A stretch of DNA of 64,000 nucleotides from Pseudomonas sp. LS44 (lineage in GTDB: Bacteria; Pseudomonadota; Gammaproteobacteria; Pseudomonadales; Pseudomonadaceae). Each line of letters starts with the position of its first letter. Positions within the stretch are counted from its first letter, which is position 1. The notes below the pieces were generated by a model. That model saw only the letters and a program-made list of their open reading frames with translations, made no database searches and was not told the origin of the DNA. The position numbers were made by a program, and so were the translations under genes. Below, piece after piece: positions 48,005 to 57,409 of the stretch. The DNA lies in the NCBI RefSeq assembly GCF_024730785.1, contig NZ_CP102830.1, forward strand, positions 1,674,001 to 1,738,000, read 5' to 3'.

Positions 48005-49630
48005 ATGGCGTTGAGGAATCTGACTATCGCTTTGCGGGCAGGTTTAGGCTTCGGTCTGGTCGCCTTGTTGGTGCTCGTCCTCGGTGGGTTTGCGCTGCTG
48101 AAAATGGCCGATATGCGCGCTGAATCCAATCGTGTCGAGGACAATTGGTTGCCTAGCCTGATTACCCTCGATCAGATCGGTCAGAACGTCCAGCGGGTAC
48201 GTGCGTTGACCCTGCGGCTGCTGGTCAATCGTGACGACCAGGCGGTACAGGCGAACACTGCCAAGCTCGTCGACCTCAAGGCCCAGGTACGCGATTCCCT
48301 GCGCGAATACGCCGGCCTGATTTCCAGTCCGCAAGAACGCGTGCTCTACGAACGTTTTGAGCAGGCCGAGGCCGCTTACATGGAGCAGCAGGGCAAGATC
48401 ATGGATCTTGTTCGGCAACAGCAATTTGACGAGGCGGTGGCGATCACCAATGGCGTTCTGAACCAGCACGCCGATGACATGAGCAAAGCGCTGAACGAGC
48501 TCACCACGCTCAATGATAAAGGCGCTAAGGCGTCGGCAGCGTTAGCAGATAAGGCCTACGGCATCGCCCGCACCGGAGTAATTTCGGTGATGCTAGTTGC
48601 GGCGTTGCTGACCATCTCTCTGGCCACGCTGCTGACGCGCAGTATCGTTTTGCCTTTGAACGAAGCGGTGAAGGTCGCTGAGCGGGTTGCCAGCGGCAAC
48701 CTCGCGGCATTCATCGAAGTGAGTGGTCAGGATGAGCCCGCGCGTTTGCTGGCGGCGCTGAAGACCATGCAGCAAAGTCTGCGCGACACGATCATGGGGA
48801 TTTCCGAGTCGTCCAATCAGTTGGCCTCTGCCTCGGAAGAGCTGAGCGCGGTGACCGAGGATGCCAACCGCGGCTTGCACCAGCAGAGCAATGAGATCGA
48901 GCAGGCTGCCACTGCGGTAAACCAAATGACCGCCGCAGTGGAAGAGGTGGCGCGCAACGCGGTATCCACGTCGGAAGCCTCGCGCCAGTCGGATCGCACC
49001 GCGCAGCAAGGCCGAGAACAAGTCTTGAAGACCGTCGATTCGATCAGCCACCTGGCTGACGATGTGACTTCCACCGCTTGCCAAGTCGAGCAATTGGCCG
49101 GACAGATGCGCGACATCAGCAAGGTGCTCGATGTGATTCGCTCGGTCGCCGAGCAAACCAACTTGCTAGCCCTCAACGCGGCAATCGAGGCCGCGCGTGC
49201 CGGAGATGCCGGTCGCGGTTTCGCGGTGGTCGCCGATGAAGTGCGCGGCTTGGCGCATCGCACTCAGCAGTCGACGCAAGAAATCGAGCAGATGATCGGG
49301 AGTATTCAGCAGGGCACCGATCAGGCGGTTGCCGCCATGCAGAACAGCAACAGCCGTGCGCGCTCGACTTTGGACGTCGCACAGACCGCTGGCCAGGCGC
49401 TGGACCGGATTGCTACAGCGTTCACCGAAATCAACGAGCGCAACCTGGTGATCGCCAGTGCGTCCGAGCAACAGGCTCAGGTGGCACGCGAAGTGGACCG
49501 CAATCTGGTGAATATCCGCGATCTGTCGATGCAAACCTCTGCCGGGGCCAACCAGACCAGCGCGGCGAGCCAGGAGCTGTCACGCCTGGCGGTAGCGCTG
49601 AATACCATGGTTTCGCGGTTCTCCGTATAG
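48005..49630 (+). CDS. Methyl-accepting chemotaxis protein (4HB ligand domain)
   Basis: 541 aa. TM1 is at about 12-33 ([18 protein letters not shown]), followed by a periplasmic helical bundle of about 150 residues with a 4HB_MCP pattern ([20 protein letters not shown]). TM2 is at about 190-210, then HAMP, and a signalling domain with the hairpin tip [22 protein letters not shown] and [12 protein letters not shown]. The ATG at 48005 is set by AAAGGAG; longer in-frame reading exists but lacks an SD. The ligand is unknown; 4HB receptors of this size often sense organic acids or other nutrients. Confidence 0.93.
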   Translation: MALRNLTIALRAGLGFGLVALLVLVLGGFALLKMADMRAESNRVEDNWLPSLITLDQIGQNVQRVRALTLRLLVNRDDQAVQANTAKLVDLKAQVRDSLREYAGLISSPQERVLYERFEQAEAAYMEQQGKIMDLVRQQQFDEAVAITNGVLNQHADDMSKALNELTTLNDKGAKASAALADKAYGIARTGVISVMLVAALLTISLATLLTRSIVLPLNEAVKVAERVASGNLAAFIEVSGQDEPARLLAALKTMQQSLRDTIMGISESSNQLASASEELSAVTEDANRGLHQQSNEIEQAATAVNQMTAAVEEVARNAVSTSEASRQSDRTAQQGREQVLKTVDSISHLADDVTSTACQVEQLAGQMRDISKVLDVIRSVAEQTNLLALNAAIEAARAGDAGRGFAVVADEVRGLAHRTQQSTQEIEQMIGSIQQGTDQAVAAMQNSNSRARSTLDVAQTAGQALDRIATAFTEINERNLVIASASEQQAQVAREVDRNLVNIRDLSMQTSAGANQTSAASQELSRLAVALNTMVSRFSV

Positions 49631-49984
49631 ATCGGCTGGGCAAGCCATCAGCTATGCCGGCACGTGCCTTGGCATGGCTGAAAGCCTACGCAGCATCGAA
49701 CGACGTCTCTGCGCGTCGTTTTGGTATTCGCCAGCGGCGAGAAAATTTATCCGCAGACCAGTTGGCAGGGAGGGCAACACTTTGTTACTTTCCGTGCACT
49801 ATCGTGCCAATTTGAGGGCATAAGCCGATTTCGTGGTGCGCCACGGGGGAGCGCCAACAAAGAAGCTTTCTGCTTAAATCCGACCGGGCGGACGCCTCAG
49901 TGGATCGGCAGCCGAGAGACAAAATAACAACAGAGCGACGGCAAACGTCGATCGATAATCTTGGCCGTAAAAGGAGCGTTGCCG
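49631..49984. other. Intergenic region before the DUF1302 gene
   Basis: 354 bp without a credible ORF. There is a weak AACGACG/CGTCGTT hairpin with short T-run (49699-49722) that may end the chemoreceptor transcript, and AATAACAA (49923-49930), an AAnAAnAA-type Hfq/Crc motif about 55 nt before the DUF1302 start. No promoter hexamers were found with confidence. Confidence 0.35.
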
Positions 49985-51943
49985 ATGAGGATGCAAGCGT
50001 GTTCAAAGCTGATGTATCGACCCTGGCAGGCCGGTGCAATGCTTGGATTGTTGCCGCTACTGATCGCTGGAGCGGCGCAAGCAGCCGAGTTCAGCGTTGT
50101 CGATAACCAGATTAGCGGCTCACTGGATACCACCCTGTCTTACGGTTCCATGTGGCGTGTGCAGGGGCGGGACGACGACAACATCACCGATATCAACGCC
50201 GATGACGGTAACCGCAACTTCGATACCGGCCTGGTTTCCGAAGTCTACAAAGTGACTTCCGACCTGTCGGCCAAGTACCAGAACTATGGCTTGTTCGTCC
50301 GCGGCACGGCGTACTACGACACGCAGATCATGGACAAACGCAACGACTACTACTCCACCACCAATGGAGTCGAGCGGCCCAGTCAGAACTTCCCGAACGA
50401 CAACGAATTCACCGAAGACACCCGGCATATTGCCGGCCGCAAGGCCGAGTTGCTGGATGCTTACCTGTATGGCAACTGGGATATCTACGAGCAGCCAGTA
50501 AGCGCCAAGGTCGGTCGCCAGGTGTTCAATTGGGGCGAGGGCGTGTTCTACCGGGGTGGCATCAACACCACCAATCCGGTGGATGCCGCCAAATTCCACC
50601 TGCCCGGCTCCGAGTTGAAAGAGGTGCTGGTGCCGGTCGAGGCGCTGAGCTTCAACTTCGGTTTGACTGACAATCTGTCGATGGAAGCCTTCTACCAGTG
50701 GAAGTGGAAGGAGACCCGCCTCGACCCAGTGGGTACCTATTTCAGCGATACCGATCTGTTCGCCGATGGCGGCAATACGGCTTACACCTCGATCGACGAT
50801 CCGGCGTTCGCCCAACTGCTCGGTGCCTATCCGCTGGCGGCGCAGTTTGGTTTGGTCGGCAATGGTCCGTTTGGCCCGAATGCCTATCTGAATCCGGCCA
50901 CCGGCACCTTCAAAGTCGCCAACGTCGGCCCGGATATCGAAGCACGCGACGACGGGCAGTTTGGCGTGGCGTTCCGCTACGTTGCTGAGCAGCTCAACTC
51001 CACTGAATTTGGCGCCTATTTCGTCAACTACCATGCCAAGGAACCGCAGGTTGCCGTCGACCTCAGCGGTTACGAAGGCGTGGACATGGCCACGCTTGGC
51101 GCTGTTGCCGCTGGGCTCGGTGCGCCCGGTGCGGAGTTCGGTCTGGCAACCCTGGATGTCGCCAGCAATGCCCAGGCGCGCCGTGATTATGTCGAAGACA
51201 TCCGCATGTACGGCCTGAGCTTCAACACCACCCTGGGCGACGCCTCGGTGTCTGGTGAAGTCGCTTACCGGCCGAATGCGCCGATCAGTATCTCCACTAC
51301 TGACGACCTCCTCGGCGATCTGCTGGTGCAGGGCATATCTGGCAACACCACGCTGTACGACAACAGCGTACCCGGCACGCAGGCGTGCGCCTTGGTGGCC
51401 GGCAAGCCGTTGTGCCGCTCGGGCTTGTTCGAGAACTACGAACGAGCGGAAACCTTCAATCTGTCGCTGTCGACCATCTACAACTTCGGCCCGCTGCTGA
51501 GCTTCGACTCGCTGTTCGGCGTCGCTGAAATCGCCTCCCAGCACATCCGCGGCAGCAGCCTGCAATACACCGCCTTTGACGGCTCGCAGCGCAAATTCAC
51601 CAGCGCCACCGACAAGGCTTATGGCGACCCAGAGAACGGCGACAGCGATCAGATCAGCCGCGATAGTTACGGCTACACGCTGCTGCTATCGGGTAGCTGG
51701 AACGACGTCTACGCCGGGGTCAAGCTGACTCCCTACGTGGTGTTCCAGAACGATTTCCAGGGCAATTCGGATCGCACCGGCAACTTCATCGAGGGGCGCA
51801 AGGCACACACCCTCGGGATCGATGCCAGCTACCTGAACAGTTTCGAAGTAGGCATGCAGTACACCGAGTACTACGGCGCCGGAGACAACAACAGCACGCG
51901 CGACCGGGACAACGTATCGCTCAACGCCAAGTACTCGTTCTGA
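49985..51943 (+). CDS. DUF1302 outer-membrane protein
   Basis: 652 aa. Signal peptide ends near AAQAAEF (about 34). The mature part is beta-strand-rich and aromatic, ending in a C-terminal Phe after alternating residues (SLNAKYSF), as in outer-membrane barrels. DUF1302 hallmarks: GRQVFNWGEGVFYRGGINTT, LPGSELKEVLVPVEALSF and GVAFRYVAEQLNSTEFG. DUF1302 proteins nearly always pair with DUF1329, which follows 58 nt downstream, and are linked to handling of hydrophobic substrates. The ATG at 49985 follows AAAGGAG; the ATG two codons later is also possible. Confidence 0.9.
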   Translation: MRMQACSKLMYRPWQAGAMLGLLPLLIAGAAQAAEFSVVDNQISGSLDTTLSYGSMWRVQGRDDDNITDINADDGNRNFDTGLVSEVYKVTSDLSAKYQNYGLFVRGTAYYDTQIMDKRNDYYSTTNGVERPSQNFPNDNEFTEDTRHIAGRKAELLDAYLYGNWDIYEQPVSAKVGRQVFNWGEGVFYRGGINTTNPVDAAKFHLPGSELKEVLVPVEALSFNFGLTDNLSMEAFYQWKWKETRLDPVGTYFSDTDLFADGGNTAYTSIDDPAFAQLLGAYPLAAQFGLVGNGPFGPNAYLNPATGTFKVANVGPDIEARDDGQFGVAFRYVAEQLNSTEFGAYFVNYHAKEPQVAVDLSGYEGVDMATLGAVAAGLGAPGAEFGLATLDVASNAQARRDYVEDIRMYGLSFNTTLGDASVSGEVAYRPNAPISISTTDDLLGDLLVQGISGNTTLYDNSVPGTQACALVAGKPLCRSGLFENYERAETFNLSLSTIYNFGPLLSFDSLFGVAEIASQHIRGSSLQYTAFDGSQRKFTSATDKAYGDPENGDSDQISRDSYGYTLLLSGSWNDVYAGVKLTPYVVFQNDFQGNSDRTGNFIEGRKAHTLGIDASYLNSFEVGMQYTEYYGAGDNNSTRDRDNVSLNAKYSF

Positions 51944-52001
51944 TACCTAGCGCCCGGCCCGATCCACGCCGGGCGATCGACTGATCCTGGAGAACCGCAG
52001 C

Positions 52002-53372
52002 ATGTTGAAAAAGCCCTCACTGCTCGTTGCCGCCATCATCCTCGCCTTCGGGACGACGGATGCGTTGGCGACCGTTTCGGCGGAACAGGCCGCGACACTG
52101 AAAACCACCCTCACGCCGTTCGGTGCCGAAAAAGCCGCTAACGCCGCCGGCACCATTCCTGTCTGGCAGGGCGGTATCACCCAGGCACCGACCGGCTACA
52201 AAGGGCCGGGGCAGCACCATGTCGATCCATTTGCCGCGGATCAACCGCTGTTCACCATCAGCAAAGCCAATTTGGAGCAATACAAAGCCAACCTGACGGC
52301 CGGCCAGATCGCCTTGTTCGCTGCCTATCCGGAGACTTTCCAGATCCCGGTCTACCCGACTCGGCGCTCCGGTTCCGCGCCGCAGTGGGTGTACGACAAC
52401 ATGTTCAAGAATGCCACCAGTGCCAAGCTGCTCAACGACGGTAACGGCATCGCCGACGCTTATGGCGGCGTGCCCTTCCCGGTTCCGCAGAGCGGCCTGG
52501 AAGCAGTGTGGAATCACATCACTCGTTACCGCGGTAGCTATGTGGTGCGCCGTTCCGCGCAGGCCGGTATCCAGCGTAACGGCGCCTACTCGCTGGTGAC
52601 CTCGCAGGACGAAGCGCTGTTTCGTTTCTACGATCCCAAAGGCAGCTACGCGACACTGAACAACACGCTGTTCTATTACCTGACCTTCACCACCGCGCCG
52701 GCGCGTTTGGCCGGTAACGGTGCGTTGCTCCAGGAAATGCTCGATCAGGTCAAAGAGCCGCGCCAGGCTTGGGCCTACAACCCCGGCCAACGCCGCGTCC
52801 GTCGCGCGCCGACGCTGGCCTACGACACGCCGATCGAAGACTCCGATGGCCTGCGCACCGCCGATGACACCGACATGTACAACGGCGCACCGGATCGCTA
52901 CGACTGGACGCTGGTCGGCAAGAAAGAACTCTACATTCCGTACAACAACTACAAGCTCACCAGCCCCGAGGTGAAGTACGACGACTTGCTGCTGCCCGGC
53001 CACCTCAACCCCAAATACACCCGTTATGAGCTGCATCGGGTGTGGGTGGTCGAGGGCAAGTTGAAAGCCAGCGCGCGGCATATCTACTCCAAGCGCACCC
53101 TGTTCCTCGATGAAGATAGCTGGGGGGCGGCGGTGGTTGACCAGTTCGATGGCCGCGGCGAGTTGTGGCGCGTATCGATGGCGTATCTGAAGAACTTCTA
53201 CGAACTGCCGACCGTCTGGACGGCGCTGGATACCTTCCACGACCTGCAAGCGCGCCGCTACGGCGTGCAATGGCTGGACAACGAAGAGCCCGGCACCGCG
53301 GATTTCAGCAAGCCGGCCCCGGACGATTCGAACTTCAGCCCGGCGGCGTTGCGGCGCAAAGCCTCGCGCTAA
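52002..53372 (+). CDS. DUF1329 outer-membrane-lipoprotein-sorting-like protein
   Basis: 456 aa, with signal peptide (predicted cut near ALATVS, about 24). The DUF1329 core is LTPFGAEKAANAAGTIPVW near the N-terminus, YNPGQRRVRRAPTLAYDTP, and LHRVWVVEGKLKASARHIYSKR with FLDEDSWGAAVVDQFD. The fold resembles LolA/LolB carriers, so a role moving a lipid-like cargo to or from the DUF1302 barrel is plausible but unproven. It is in an operon with DUF1302 and followed by a terminator. Confidence 0.9.
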   Translation: MLKKPSLLVAAIILAFGTTDALATVSAEQAATLKTTLTPFGAEKAANAAGTIPVWQGGITQAPTGYKGPGQHHVDPFAADQPLFTISKANLEQYKANLTAGQIALFAAYPETFQIPVYPTRRSGSAPQWVYDNMFKNATSAKLLNDGNGIADAYGGVPFPVPQSGLEAVWNHITRYRGSYVVRRSAQAGIQRNGAYSLVTSQDEALFRFYDPKGSYATLNNTLFYYLTFTTAPARLAGNGALLQEMLDQVKEPRQAWAYNPGQRRVRRAPTLAYDTPIEDSDGLRTADDTDMYNGAPDRYDWTLVGKKELYIPYNNYKLTSPEVKYDDLLLPGHLNPKYTRYELHRVWVVEGKLKASARHIYSKRTLFLDEDSWGAAVVDQFDGRGELWRVSMAYLKNFYELPTVWTALDTFHDLQARRYGVQWLDNEEPGTADFSKPAPDDSNFSPAALRRKASR

Positions 53373-53384
53373 ATCACCCGATGG

Positions 53385-53413
53385 AAAAAACGGCGCCGAG
53401 AGGCGCCGTTTTT
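53385..53413 (+). terminator. Terminator after the DUF1302-DUF1329 operon
   Basis: The stem AAAAACGGCGCC / GGCGCCGTTTTT on a GAGA tetraloop. Confidence 0.92.
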
Positions 53414-53496
53414 CATGCTGCCCTGACCAGCTGTGCGTTGGCCGCAGATGCCGGCAGCTATAGTGGCTGGGGTGGATGCGCGAAGAGGAGGGCAGC

Positions 53497-54210
53497 ATGG
53501 CAGCGCCGATCAGGGTCCTGGCGGTGGACGACGATGCCGACATACGCGAGTTGCTCGCTGACTATCTGGGCGGGCACGGCTATGAGGTGGCGCTCGCGGC
53601 GGATAGCCAGCAAATGCGTGCGCTGCTCGCTGAGCAGCTGCCGGACGTGGTGCTGCTGGATGTCGGCCTGCCCGGTGAGGACGGCCTGAGCCTGGCGCGC
53701 TTCCTGCGCGAGCATCACGACCTGCCGGTGATCATGATCTCGGGTGCCAGCACGCCGCTGGACCGCATCGTCGGCCTGGAAGTCGGTGCCGACGACTACC
53801 TGGCCAAACCCTTCGACCCGCGTGAGCTGCTGGCACGCCTGAAAACCGTGCTGCGTCGCTATACCCGCCAGCCCAGCGCCGCCGTGGAGGCGGCGGCCGA
53901 CGACGACTTACTGGCGCTCGGCGACTGTCGCCTGGATTTGCAGCGCCATCAGTTGTTCGATGCCAACGGCGCCGAAGTGCCGCTGACTGCCATGGAGTTC
54001 GAGATGTTGCAGGTCTTCGTGCAGCGGCCGAACCGCCCGCTGTCGCGCGACCAGATCCTCAACCTGACCCAGCAGCGCGACTGGAATCCGTACGACCGCT
54101 CCATCGACATCCGCATCGCCCGCCTGCGCCGCAAGCTCGAGCCCGACCCCGACAAACCGCAGCTGATCCGCACGGTGCGTGGCGTTGGCTACATGTTCGT
54201 GCCGCGCTGA
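53497..54210 (+). CDS. OmpR-family response regulator
   Basis: 237 aa. The receiver domain has VDDDADIRELL, phospho-acceptor D55 (VLLDVGLPG) and K104 (YLAKPFDPRE). The winged-helix DNA-binding domain is at about 145-235 (PLTAMEFEMLQVFVQRPNRP, DRSIDIRIARLRRKLEPDP). The ATG at 53497 is preceded by GGAGGGC. A hybrid kinase gene follows after about 107 nt and is the probable partner; the upstream DUF1302/1329 operon is a candidate target. Confidence 0.93.
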   Translation: MAAPIRVLAVDDDADIRELLADYLGGHGYEVALAADSQQMRALLAEQLPDVVLLDVGLPGEDGLSLARFLREHHDLPVIMISGASTPLDRIVGLEVGADDYLAKPFDPRELLARLKTVLRRYTRQPSAAVEAAADDDLLALGDCRLDLQRHQLFDANGAEVPLTAMEFEMLQVFVQRPNRPLSRDQILNLTQQRDWNPYDRSIDIRIARLRRKLEPDPDKPQLIRTVRGVGYMFVPR

Positions 54211-54317
54211 GAGCCTGTTTTGTTTCAATTGTTTCAACCCGGTTGCGACCTCCTCGAGTCCTGTGGACACGCCCCTATACTCAGCGCAGAGTCTCGCTCC
54301 CCGCCGAGGATGTGCGC

Positions 54318-57116
54318 ATGAATCACCCCCTGCCCAGGATCCTCGCCACCAGTACGGTGGAGCATCAGTTACGACAGATCGTCGACAACAGCAGTGCGGT
54401 GATCTACGTGAAGGACCTGCAGGGTCACCTGCAGCTGGTCAATCGCGCGTTCGAAGAGCTATTCGGACGCAGCGCCGCAGAAGTTATCGGCCACACCGAC
54501 CATGAGCTGTTCCCCTCGGCCGAGGCCGATGAGCTGCGCGCCAATGACCGGCGCGTCGCCGAACTAGGCCAGGCCCTGGAGTTCGAGGAGCAGGTCGAGC
54601 TGGCCGGCGGGCGGCGCACCTACCTGTCGACCAAGATTCCGCTGTTCGACGACCACGGTAAGGTCATCGCGGTGTGCGGCATGTCCACCGACATCACCGC
54701 ACGCAAGCGCTGGGAAGAGGCGCTGCGGCATATCGCGATGGGCGTTTCGGCGGTCAGCGGTGAGGCGGTGTTCAGCGAGATCGTTCGCTACCTGGGGCGT
54801 TCGCTGGGCGCCGACATCGTCGCCATCGCCCATCTACAGGGCGACCGGGTCAAGCATCTGCGCACCGTGGCGTTGTATTTCGATGGCCAGCTGCGCGACA
54901 ACGTCACCTATCGGCTGACCGGTACACCGTGCGAGCGGGTGATCGACCTGGGTTTCCAGTTCGTCGGTAACGATGCCCAGGCGCGCTTTCCCGAGGATCC
55001 GTTCATCAAGGAATTCCACCTCAACAGTTATTCCGGCTATCCGCTGTTCGCCACCGATGGCCGGCCGATCGGCCTGATTTCCGTCTCCAGCCGCGGCACG
55101 CTGGAGTCCCCGGATCTCACCGAGGCGTTGCTTAAGGTCTTCTCGGTGCGCGCTGCGGCGGAAATCCAGAGCGGCGAAGCCGAAGCCAGCTACCGGGCGA
55201 TCTTCGACAGCTCGGAAGACGCCATCTTCGTCCACGACCTGCACAGCGGCGTGCTGGTCGACGTCAATCCCAAGGCCTGCGAAGCCTACGGCTACCGCTA
55301 TGAAGAGATGCTCGGCCTGACTATCGACGACTTCAGTGCCGGTTATCGCCCCTACACCGGCGAGGACGCCGCCGGCTGGCTGGCGCGGGCCCGCGATGGT
55401 GAGCTGCAGCGCTTCGAGTGGCACCGGCGTAACCGCGACGGCAGCCTGCACTGGGACGAGGTGGTGCTCAAACGCACGACTATCGGCGGGGTCGAGCGGA
55501 TCCTCGGTATCACCCGTGAAATCACCCAGCGCAAGGCGGCAGAGCAAGCCCTGCGCGCCAGCGAGCAGCAGTATCGGGCGATCGTCAGCACGGCGTTGGA
55601 TTGCATCATTAGCACCGATGGCGAGGGGCGTGTACTGGCGTTCAACCCCTCTGCCGAGCAGTGCTTCGGCTACCGCCGCGAGCAGGCGATTGGCCAGCCG
55701 CTGGCCGACCTGATCCTCCCCGAGCGCCACCGGGACAAGATGCGCAGCGGCTTCCAGGCCTACTTGGCCGGCTGGCGTTTGATGAGCGGCCGGCGTGTCG
55801 AGGTGCAGTTGCGGCGGGCCAACGGCGAGGAATTTCCCGCCGAACTGACGGTGAGCGCCGTGGACAATCCGGATGGCCTGCAATTCATCGGTTACCTGCG
55901 TGATATCACCGAGCTCAAGCATGCCGAGGAGCAGCGCGCGGCGCTCGCCCAGCAGCTGCGCCAGGCGCAGCGTATGGAGGCGATCGGGCACCTGACCGGT
56001 GGCGTGGCCCACGATTTCAACAACCTGCTCACCGGCATGCTCGGTTACACGGTGATGGCCCAGGAGTTGGCCGAGCGACTGCCCGATCAGCGCCTCAGTC
56101 ACCACCTGACCCGCGTGCAGCGCTCAGCCGAGAAGGCCCGCGATCTGATCCAGCAGATGCTCACTTTCAGTCGTGGTAGCCGTGGCCAACCGCAGCCGGT
56201 GGCGTTGGCCGAGCGGGTCGGCGGCTTCATCAAGCTGGTCGAGGCCAGCCTGCCGTCCAGCGTGGAAATCGATACGCGCTTGCCGGTCGATCTGCCCCCG
56301 GTGCTGGTCGATCCGGTGCAGCTGGAGCAGGTGCTGATGAACCTGTGCATCAACGCCCGCGACGCCATGTCCGGGGTCGGTCAGCTGCGCATCGCGGTGG
56401 GCGTGCAGGCCATGCAGCGCGGCATCTGCGCCTCCTGCCGGCAGCCGTTCGGCGGCCGGTACGTGGTGCTCAGTGTCAGCGATAGCGGCCCGGGCATCGA
56501 GGCGGCGGTGTGCGAGCACATGTTCGAGCCGTTCTTCTCGACCAAGGCCAGCGGGCAGGGCAGTGGCATGGGCCTGTCGCTGGTGCACGGCATCGTGCAC
56601 GAGTACTCGGGGCACATCCACGTCGCCTCCCGGCTGGGCGAGGGCAGTACCTTCCAGATTTTCCTGCCGGCGCTGGCCGAGGGCACTCCCTGTCTGGAGG
56701 AGGCCGGCGCATTGGTCGTGCCGTCGCACTCGGAACCGTTGCGCGGGCGTGTGGCGGTGGTCGACGACGAGCCAATGGTGGCCGAGTTCATGGCCGATCG
56801 CCTGGCCGACTGGGGCCTGCAGGTGCGCCATTTCGGCGACGCCGAACAGGCCTGCGCGGTGCTCTGCGCCGATCCCTACGCTTGGGACCTGGTGATCCTG
56901 GACCAGAGCATGCCGCGCCTGACCGGCCTGCAAGTGGCGCGGCGCCTGCTGGTGTTGCGCGCGGACTTGCCGATCGTGCTGTACAGCGGCTTCAGCGACC
57001 AGTTGAGCGAGGGCCAAGTGCAGGCCGAGGGCTTGCGCGCGCTGCTGCGCAAGCCGGTCGACCAGGTCCAGTTGCATCGCCTGTTACGTCAGCTGCTGAG
57101 CGAAAGCCGCGACTGA
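54318..57116 (+). CDS. Hybrid sensor histidine kinase, PAS-GAF-PAS-PAS-HisKA-HATPase-REC
   Basis: 932 aa and soluble: no TM segment is evident. PAS1 is at about 15-130, a GAF-like domain at about 140-285, PAS2 at 290-405, PAS3 at 415-535. HisKA has H565 (GGVAHDFNNLL), the ATPase N box NLCINARDA (about 676) and G boxes DSGPGI and GMGLSLVHG. The C-terminal receiver has D862 (VILDQSMPR). A CxxC pair (C704/C707, GICASCRQPFGG) lies between N and G boxes. The cytosolic multi-PAS layout suggests an intracellular redox, light or metabolite input. The ATG at 54318 follows CGAGGA. Confidence 0.92.
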   Translation: MNHPLPRILATSTVEHQLRQIVDNSSAVIYVKDLQGHLQLVNRAFEELFGRSAAEVIGHTDHELFPSAEADELRANDRRVAELGQALEFEEQVELAGGRRTYLSTKIPLFDDHGKVIAVCGMSTDITARKRWEEALRHIAMGVSAVSGEAVFSEIVRYLGRSLGADIVAIAHLQGDRVKHLRTVALYFDGQLRDNVTYRLTGTPCERVIDLGFQFVGNDAQARFPEDPFIKEFHLNSYSGYPLFATDGRPIGLISVSSRGTLESPDLTEALLKVFSVRAAAEIQSGEAEASYRAIFDSSEDAIFVHDLHSGVLVDVNPKACEAYGYRYEEMLGLTIDDFSAGYRPYTGEDAAGWLARARDGELQRFEWHRRNRDGSLHWDEVVLKRTTIGGVERILGITREITQRKAAEQALRASEQQYRAIVSTALDCIISTDGEGRVLAFNPSAEQCFGYRREQAIGQPLADLILPERHRDKMRSGFQAYLAGWRLMSGRRVEVQLRRANGEEFPAELTVSAVDNPDGLQFIGYLRDITELKHAEEQRAALAQQLRQAQRMEAIGHLTGGVAHDFNNLLTGMLGYTVMAQELAERLPDQRLSHHLTRVQRSAEKARDLIQQMLTFSRGSRGQPQPVALAERVGGFIKLVEASLPSSVEIDTRLPVDLPPVLVDPVQLEQVLMNLCINARDAMSGVGQLRIAVGVQAMQRGICASCRQPFGGRYVVLSVSDSGPGIEAAVCEHMFEPFFSTKASGQGSGMGLSLVHGIVHEYSGHIHVASRLGEGSTFQIFLPALAEGTPCLEEAGALVVPSHSEPLRGRVAVVDDEPMVAEFMADRLADWGLQVRHFGDAEQACAVLCADPYAWDLVILDQSMPRLTGLQVARRLLVLRADLPIVLYSGFSDQLSEGQVQAEGLRALLRKPVDQVQLHRLLRQLLSESRD

Positions 57117-57409
57117 AACCGAAGCGTAACAATTTGCGCGATTACAGACATAGAGCCGATACATGCCGGCCATAACCTGGCTTCAAGTGCAGAACACTGC
57201 ACCGAATCACTAGCCAAGGTAGGTACCGAGCATGAAACGCCATTCGATCGAACGCCAACTCCCGCTACTCGGCCGCTGCGCCGCTGCACCACTGGGCCGC
57301 CAGGGCGTGCAACTGCCGAGTTTTGCCGTCCGTTCCCTTTTCTCTGCCTGAATCGCGTAGGTGTCGCCGGGCCGGGCAGTACGGTCGCTTGCTTGCCGAG
57401 GAGCCGAAC
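57117..57409. other. Intergenic region between the hybrid kinase and the MddA-like gene
   Basis: 293 bp. It contains the 39-codon candidate ORF at 57232-57351 and nothing else I can support. The MddA-like gene has GAGGAG before its start. Confidence 0.4.
57232..57351 (+). CDS. Candidate 39-aa small ORF
   Basis: ATG at 57232 after AAGGTAGGTACCGAG; the product begins MKRHSIERQLPLLGRC, is basic, and ends SLFSA. It lies 58 nt before the MddA-like gene. Only the start context supports it; it may be a leader peptide or chance. Confidence 0.25.
   Translation: MKRHSIERQLPLLGRCAAAPLGRQGVQLPSFAVRSLFSA

Noticed and set aside
49640..49665. Palindrome ATGCCGGCACGTGCCTTGGCAT after the chemoreceptor as a terminator
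   Set aside because: The stem is interrupted and no T-run follows.
50120..51565. 481-codon minus-strand frame opposite the DUF1302 gene
   Set aside because: Shadow of a clear DUF1302 frame with signal peptide and terminal Phe.
54211..54240. Second copy of the MITE inverted repeat (TTGTTTCAATTGTTTCAACC)
   Set aside because: It only shares short TTTCAA words with the element ends and lacks the CAGCCTGTTA core.
54834..56105. 423-codon minus-strand frame opposite the hybrid kinase
   Set aside because: A complement of the high-GC kinase coding sequence. The kinase domains on the plus strand are continuous.
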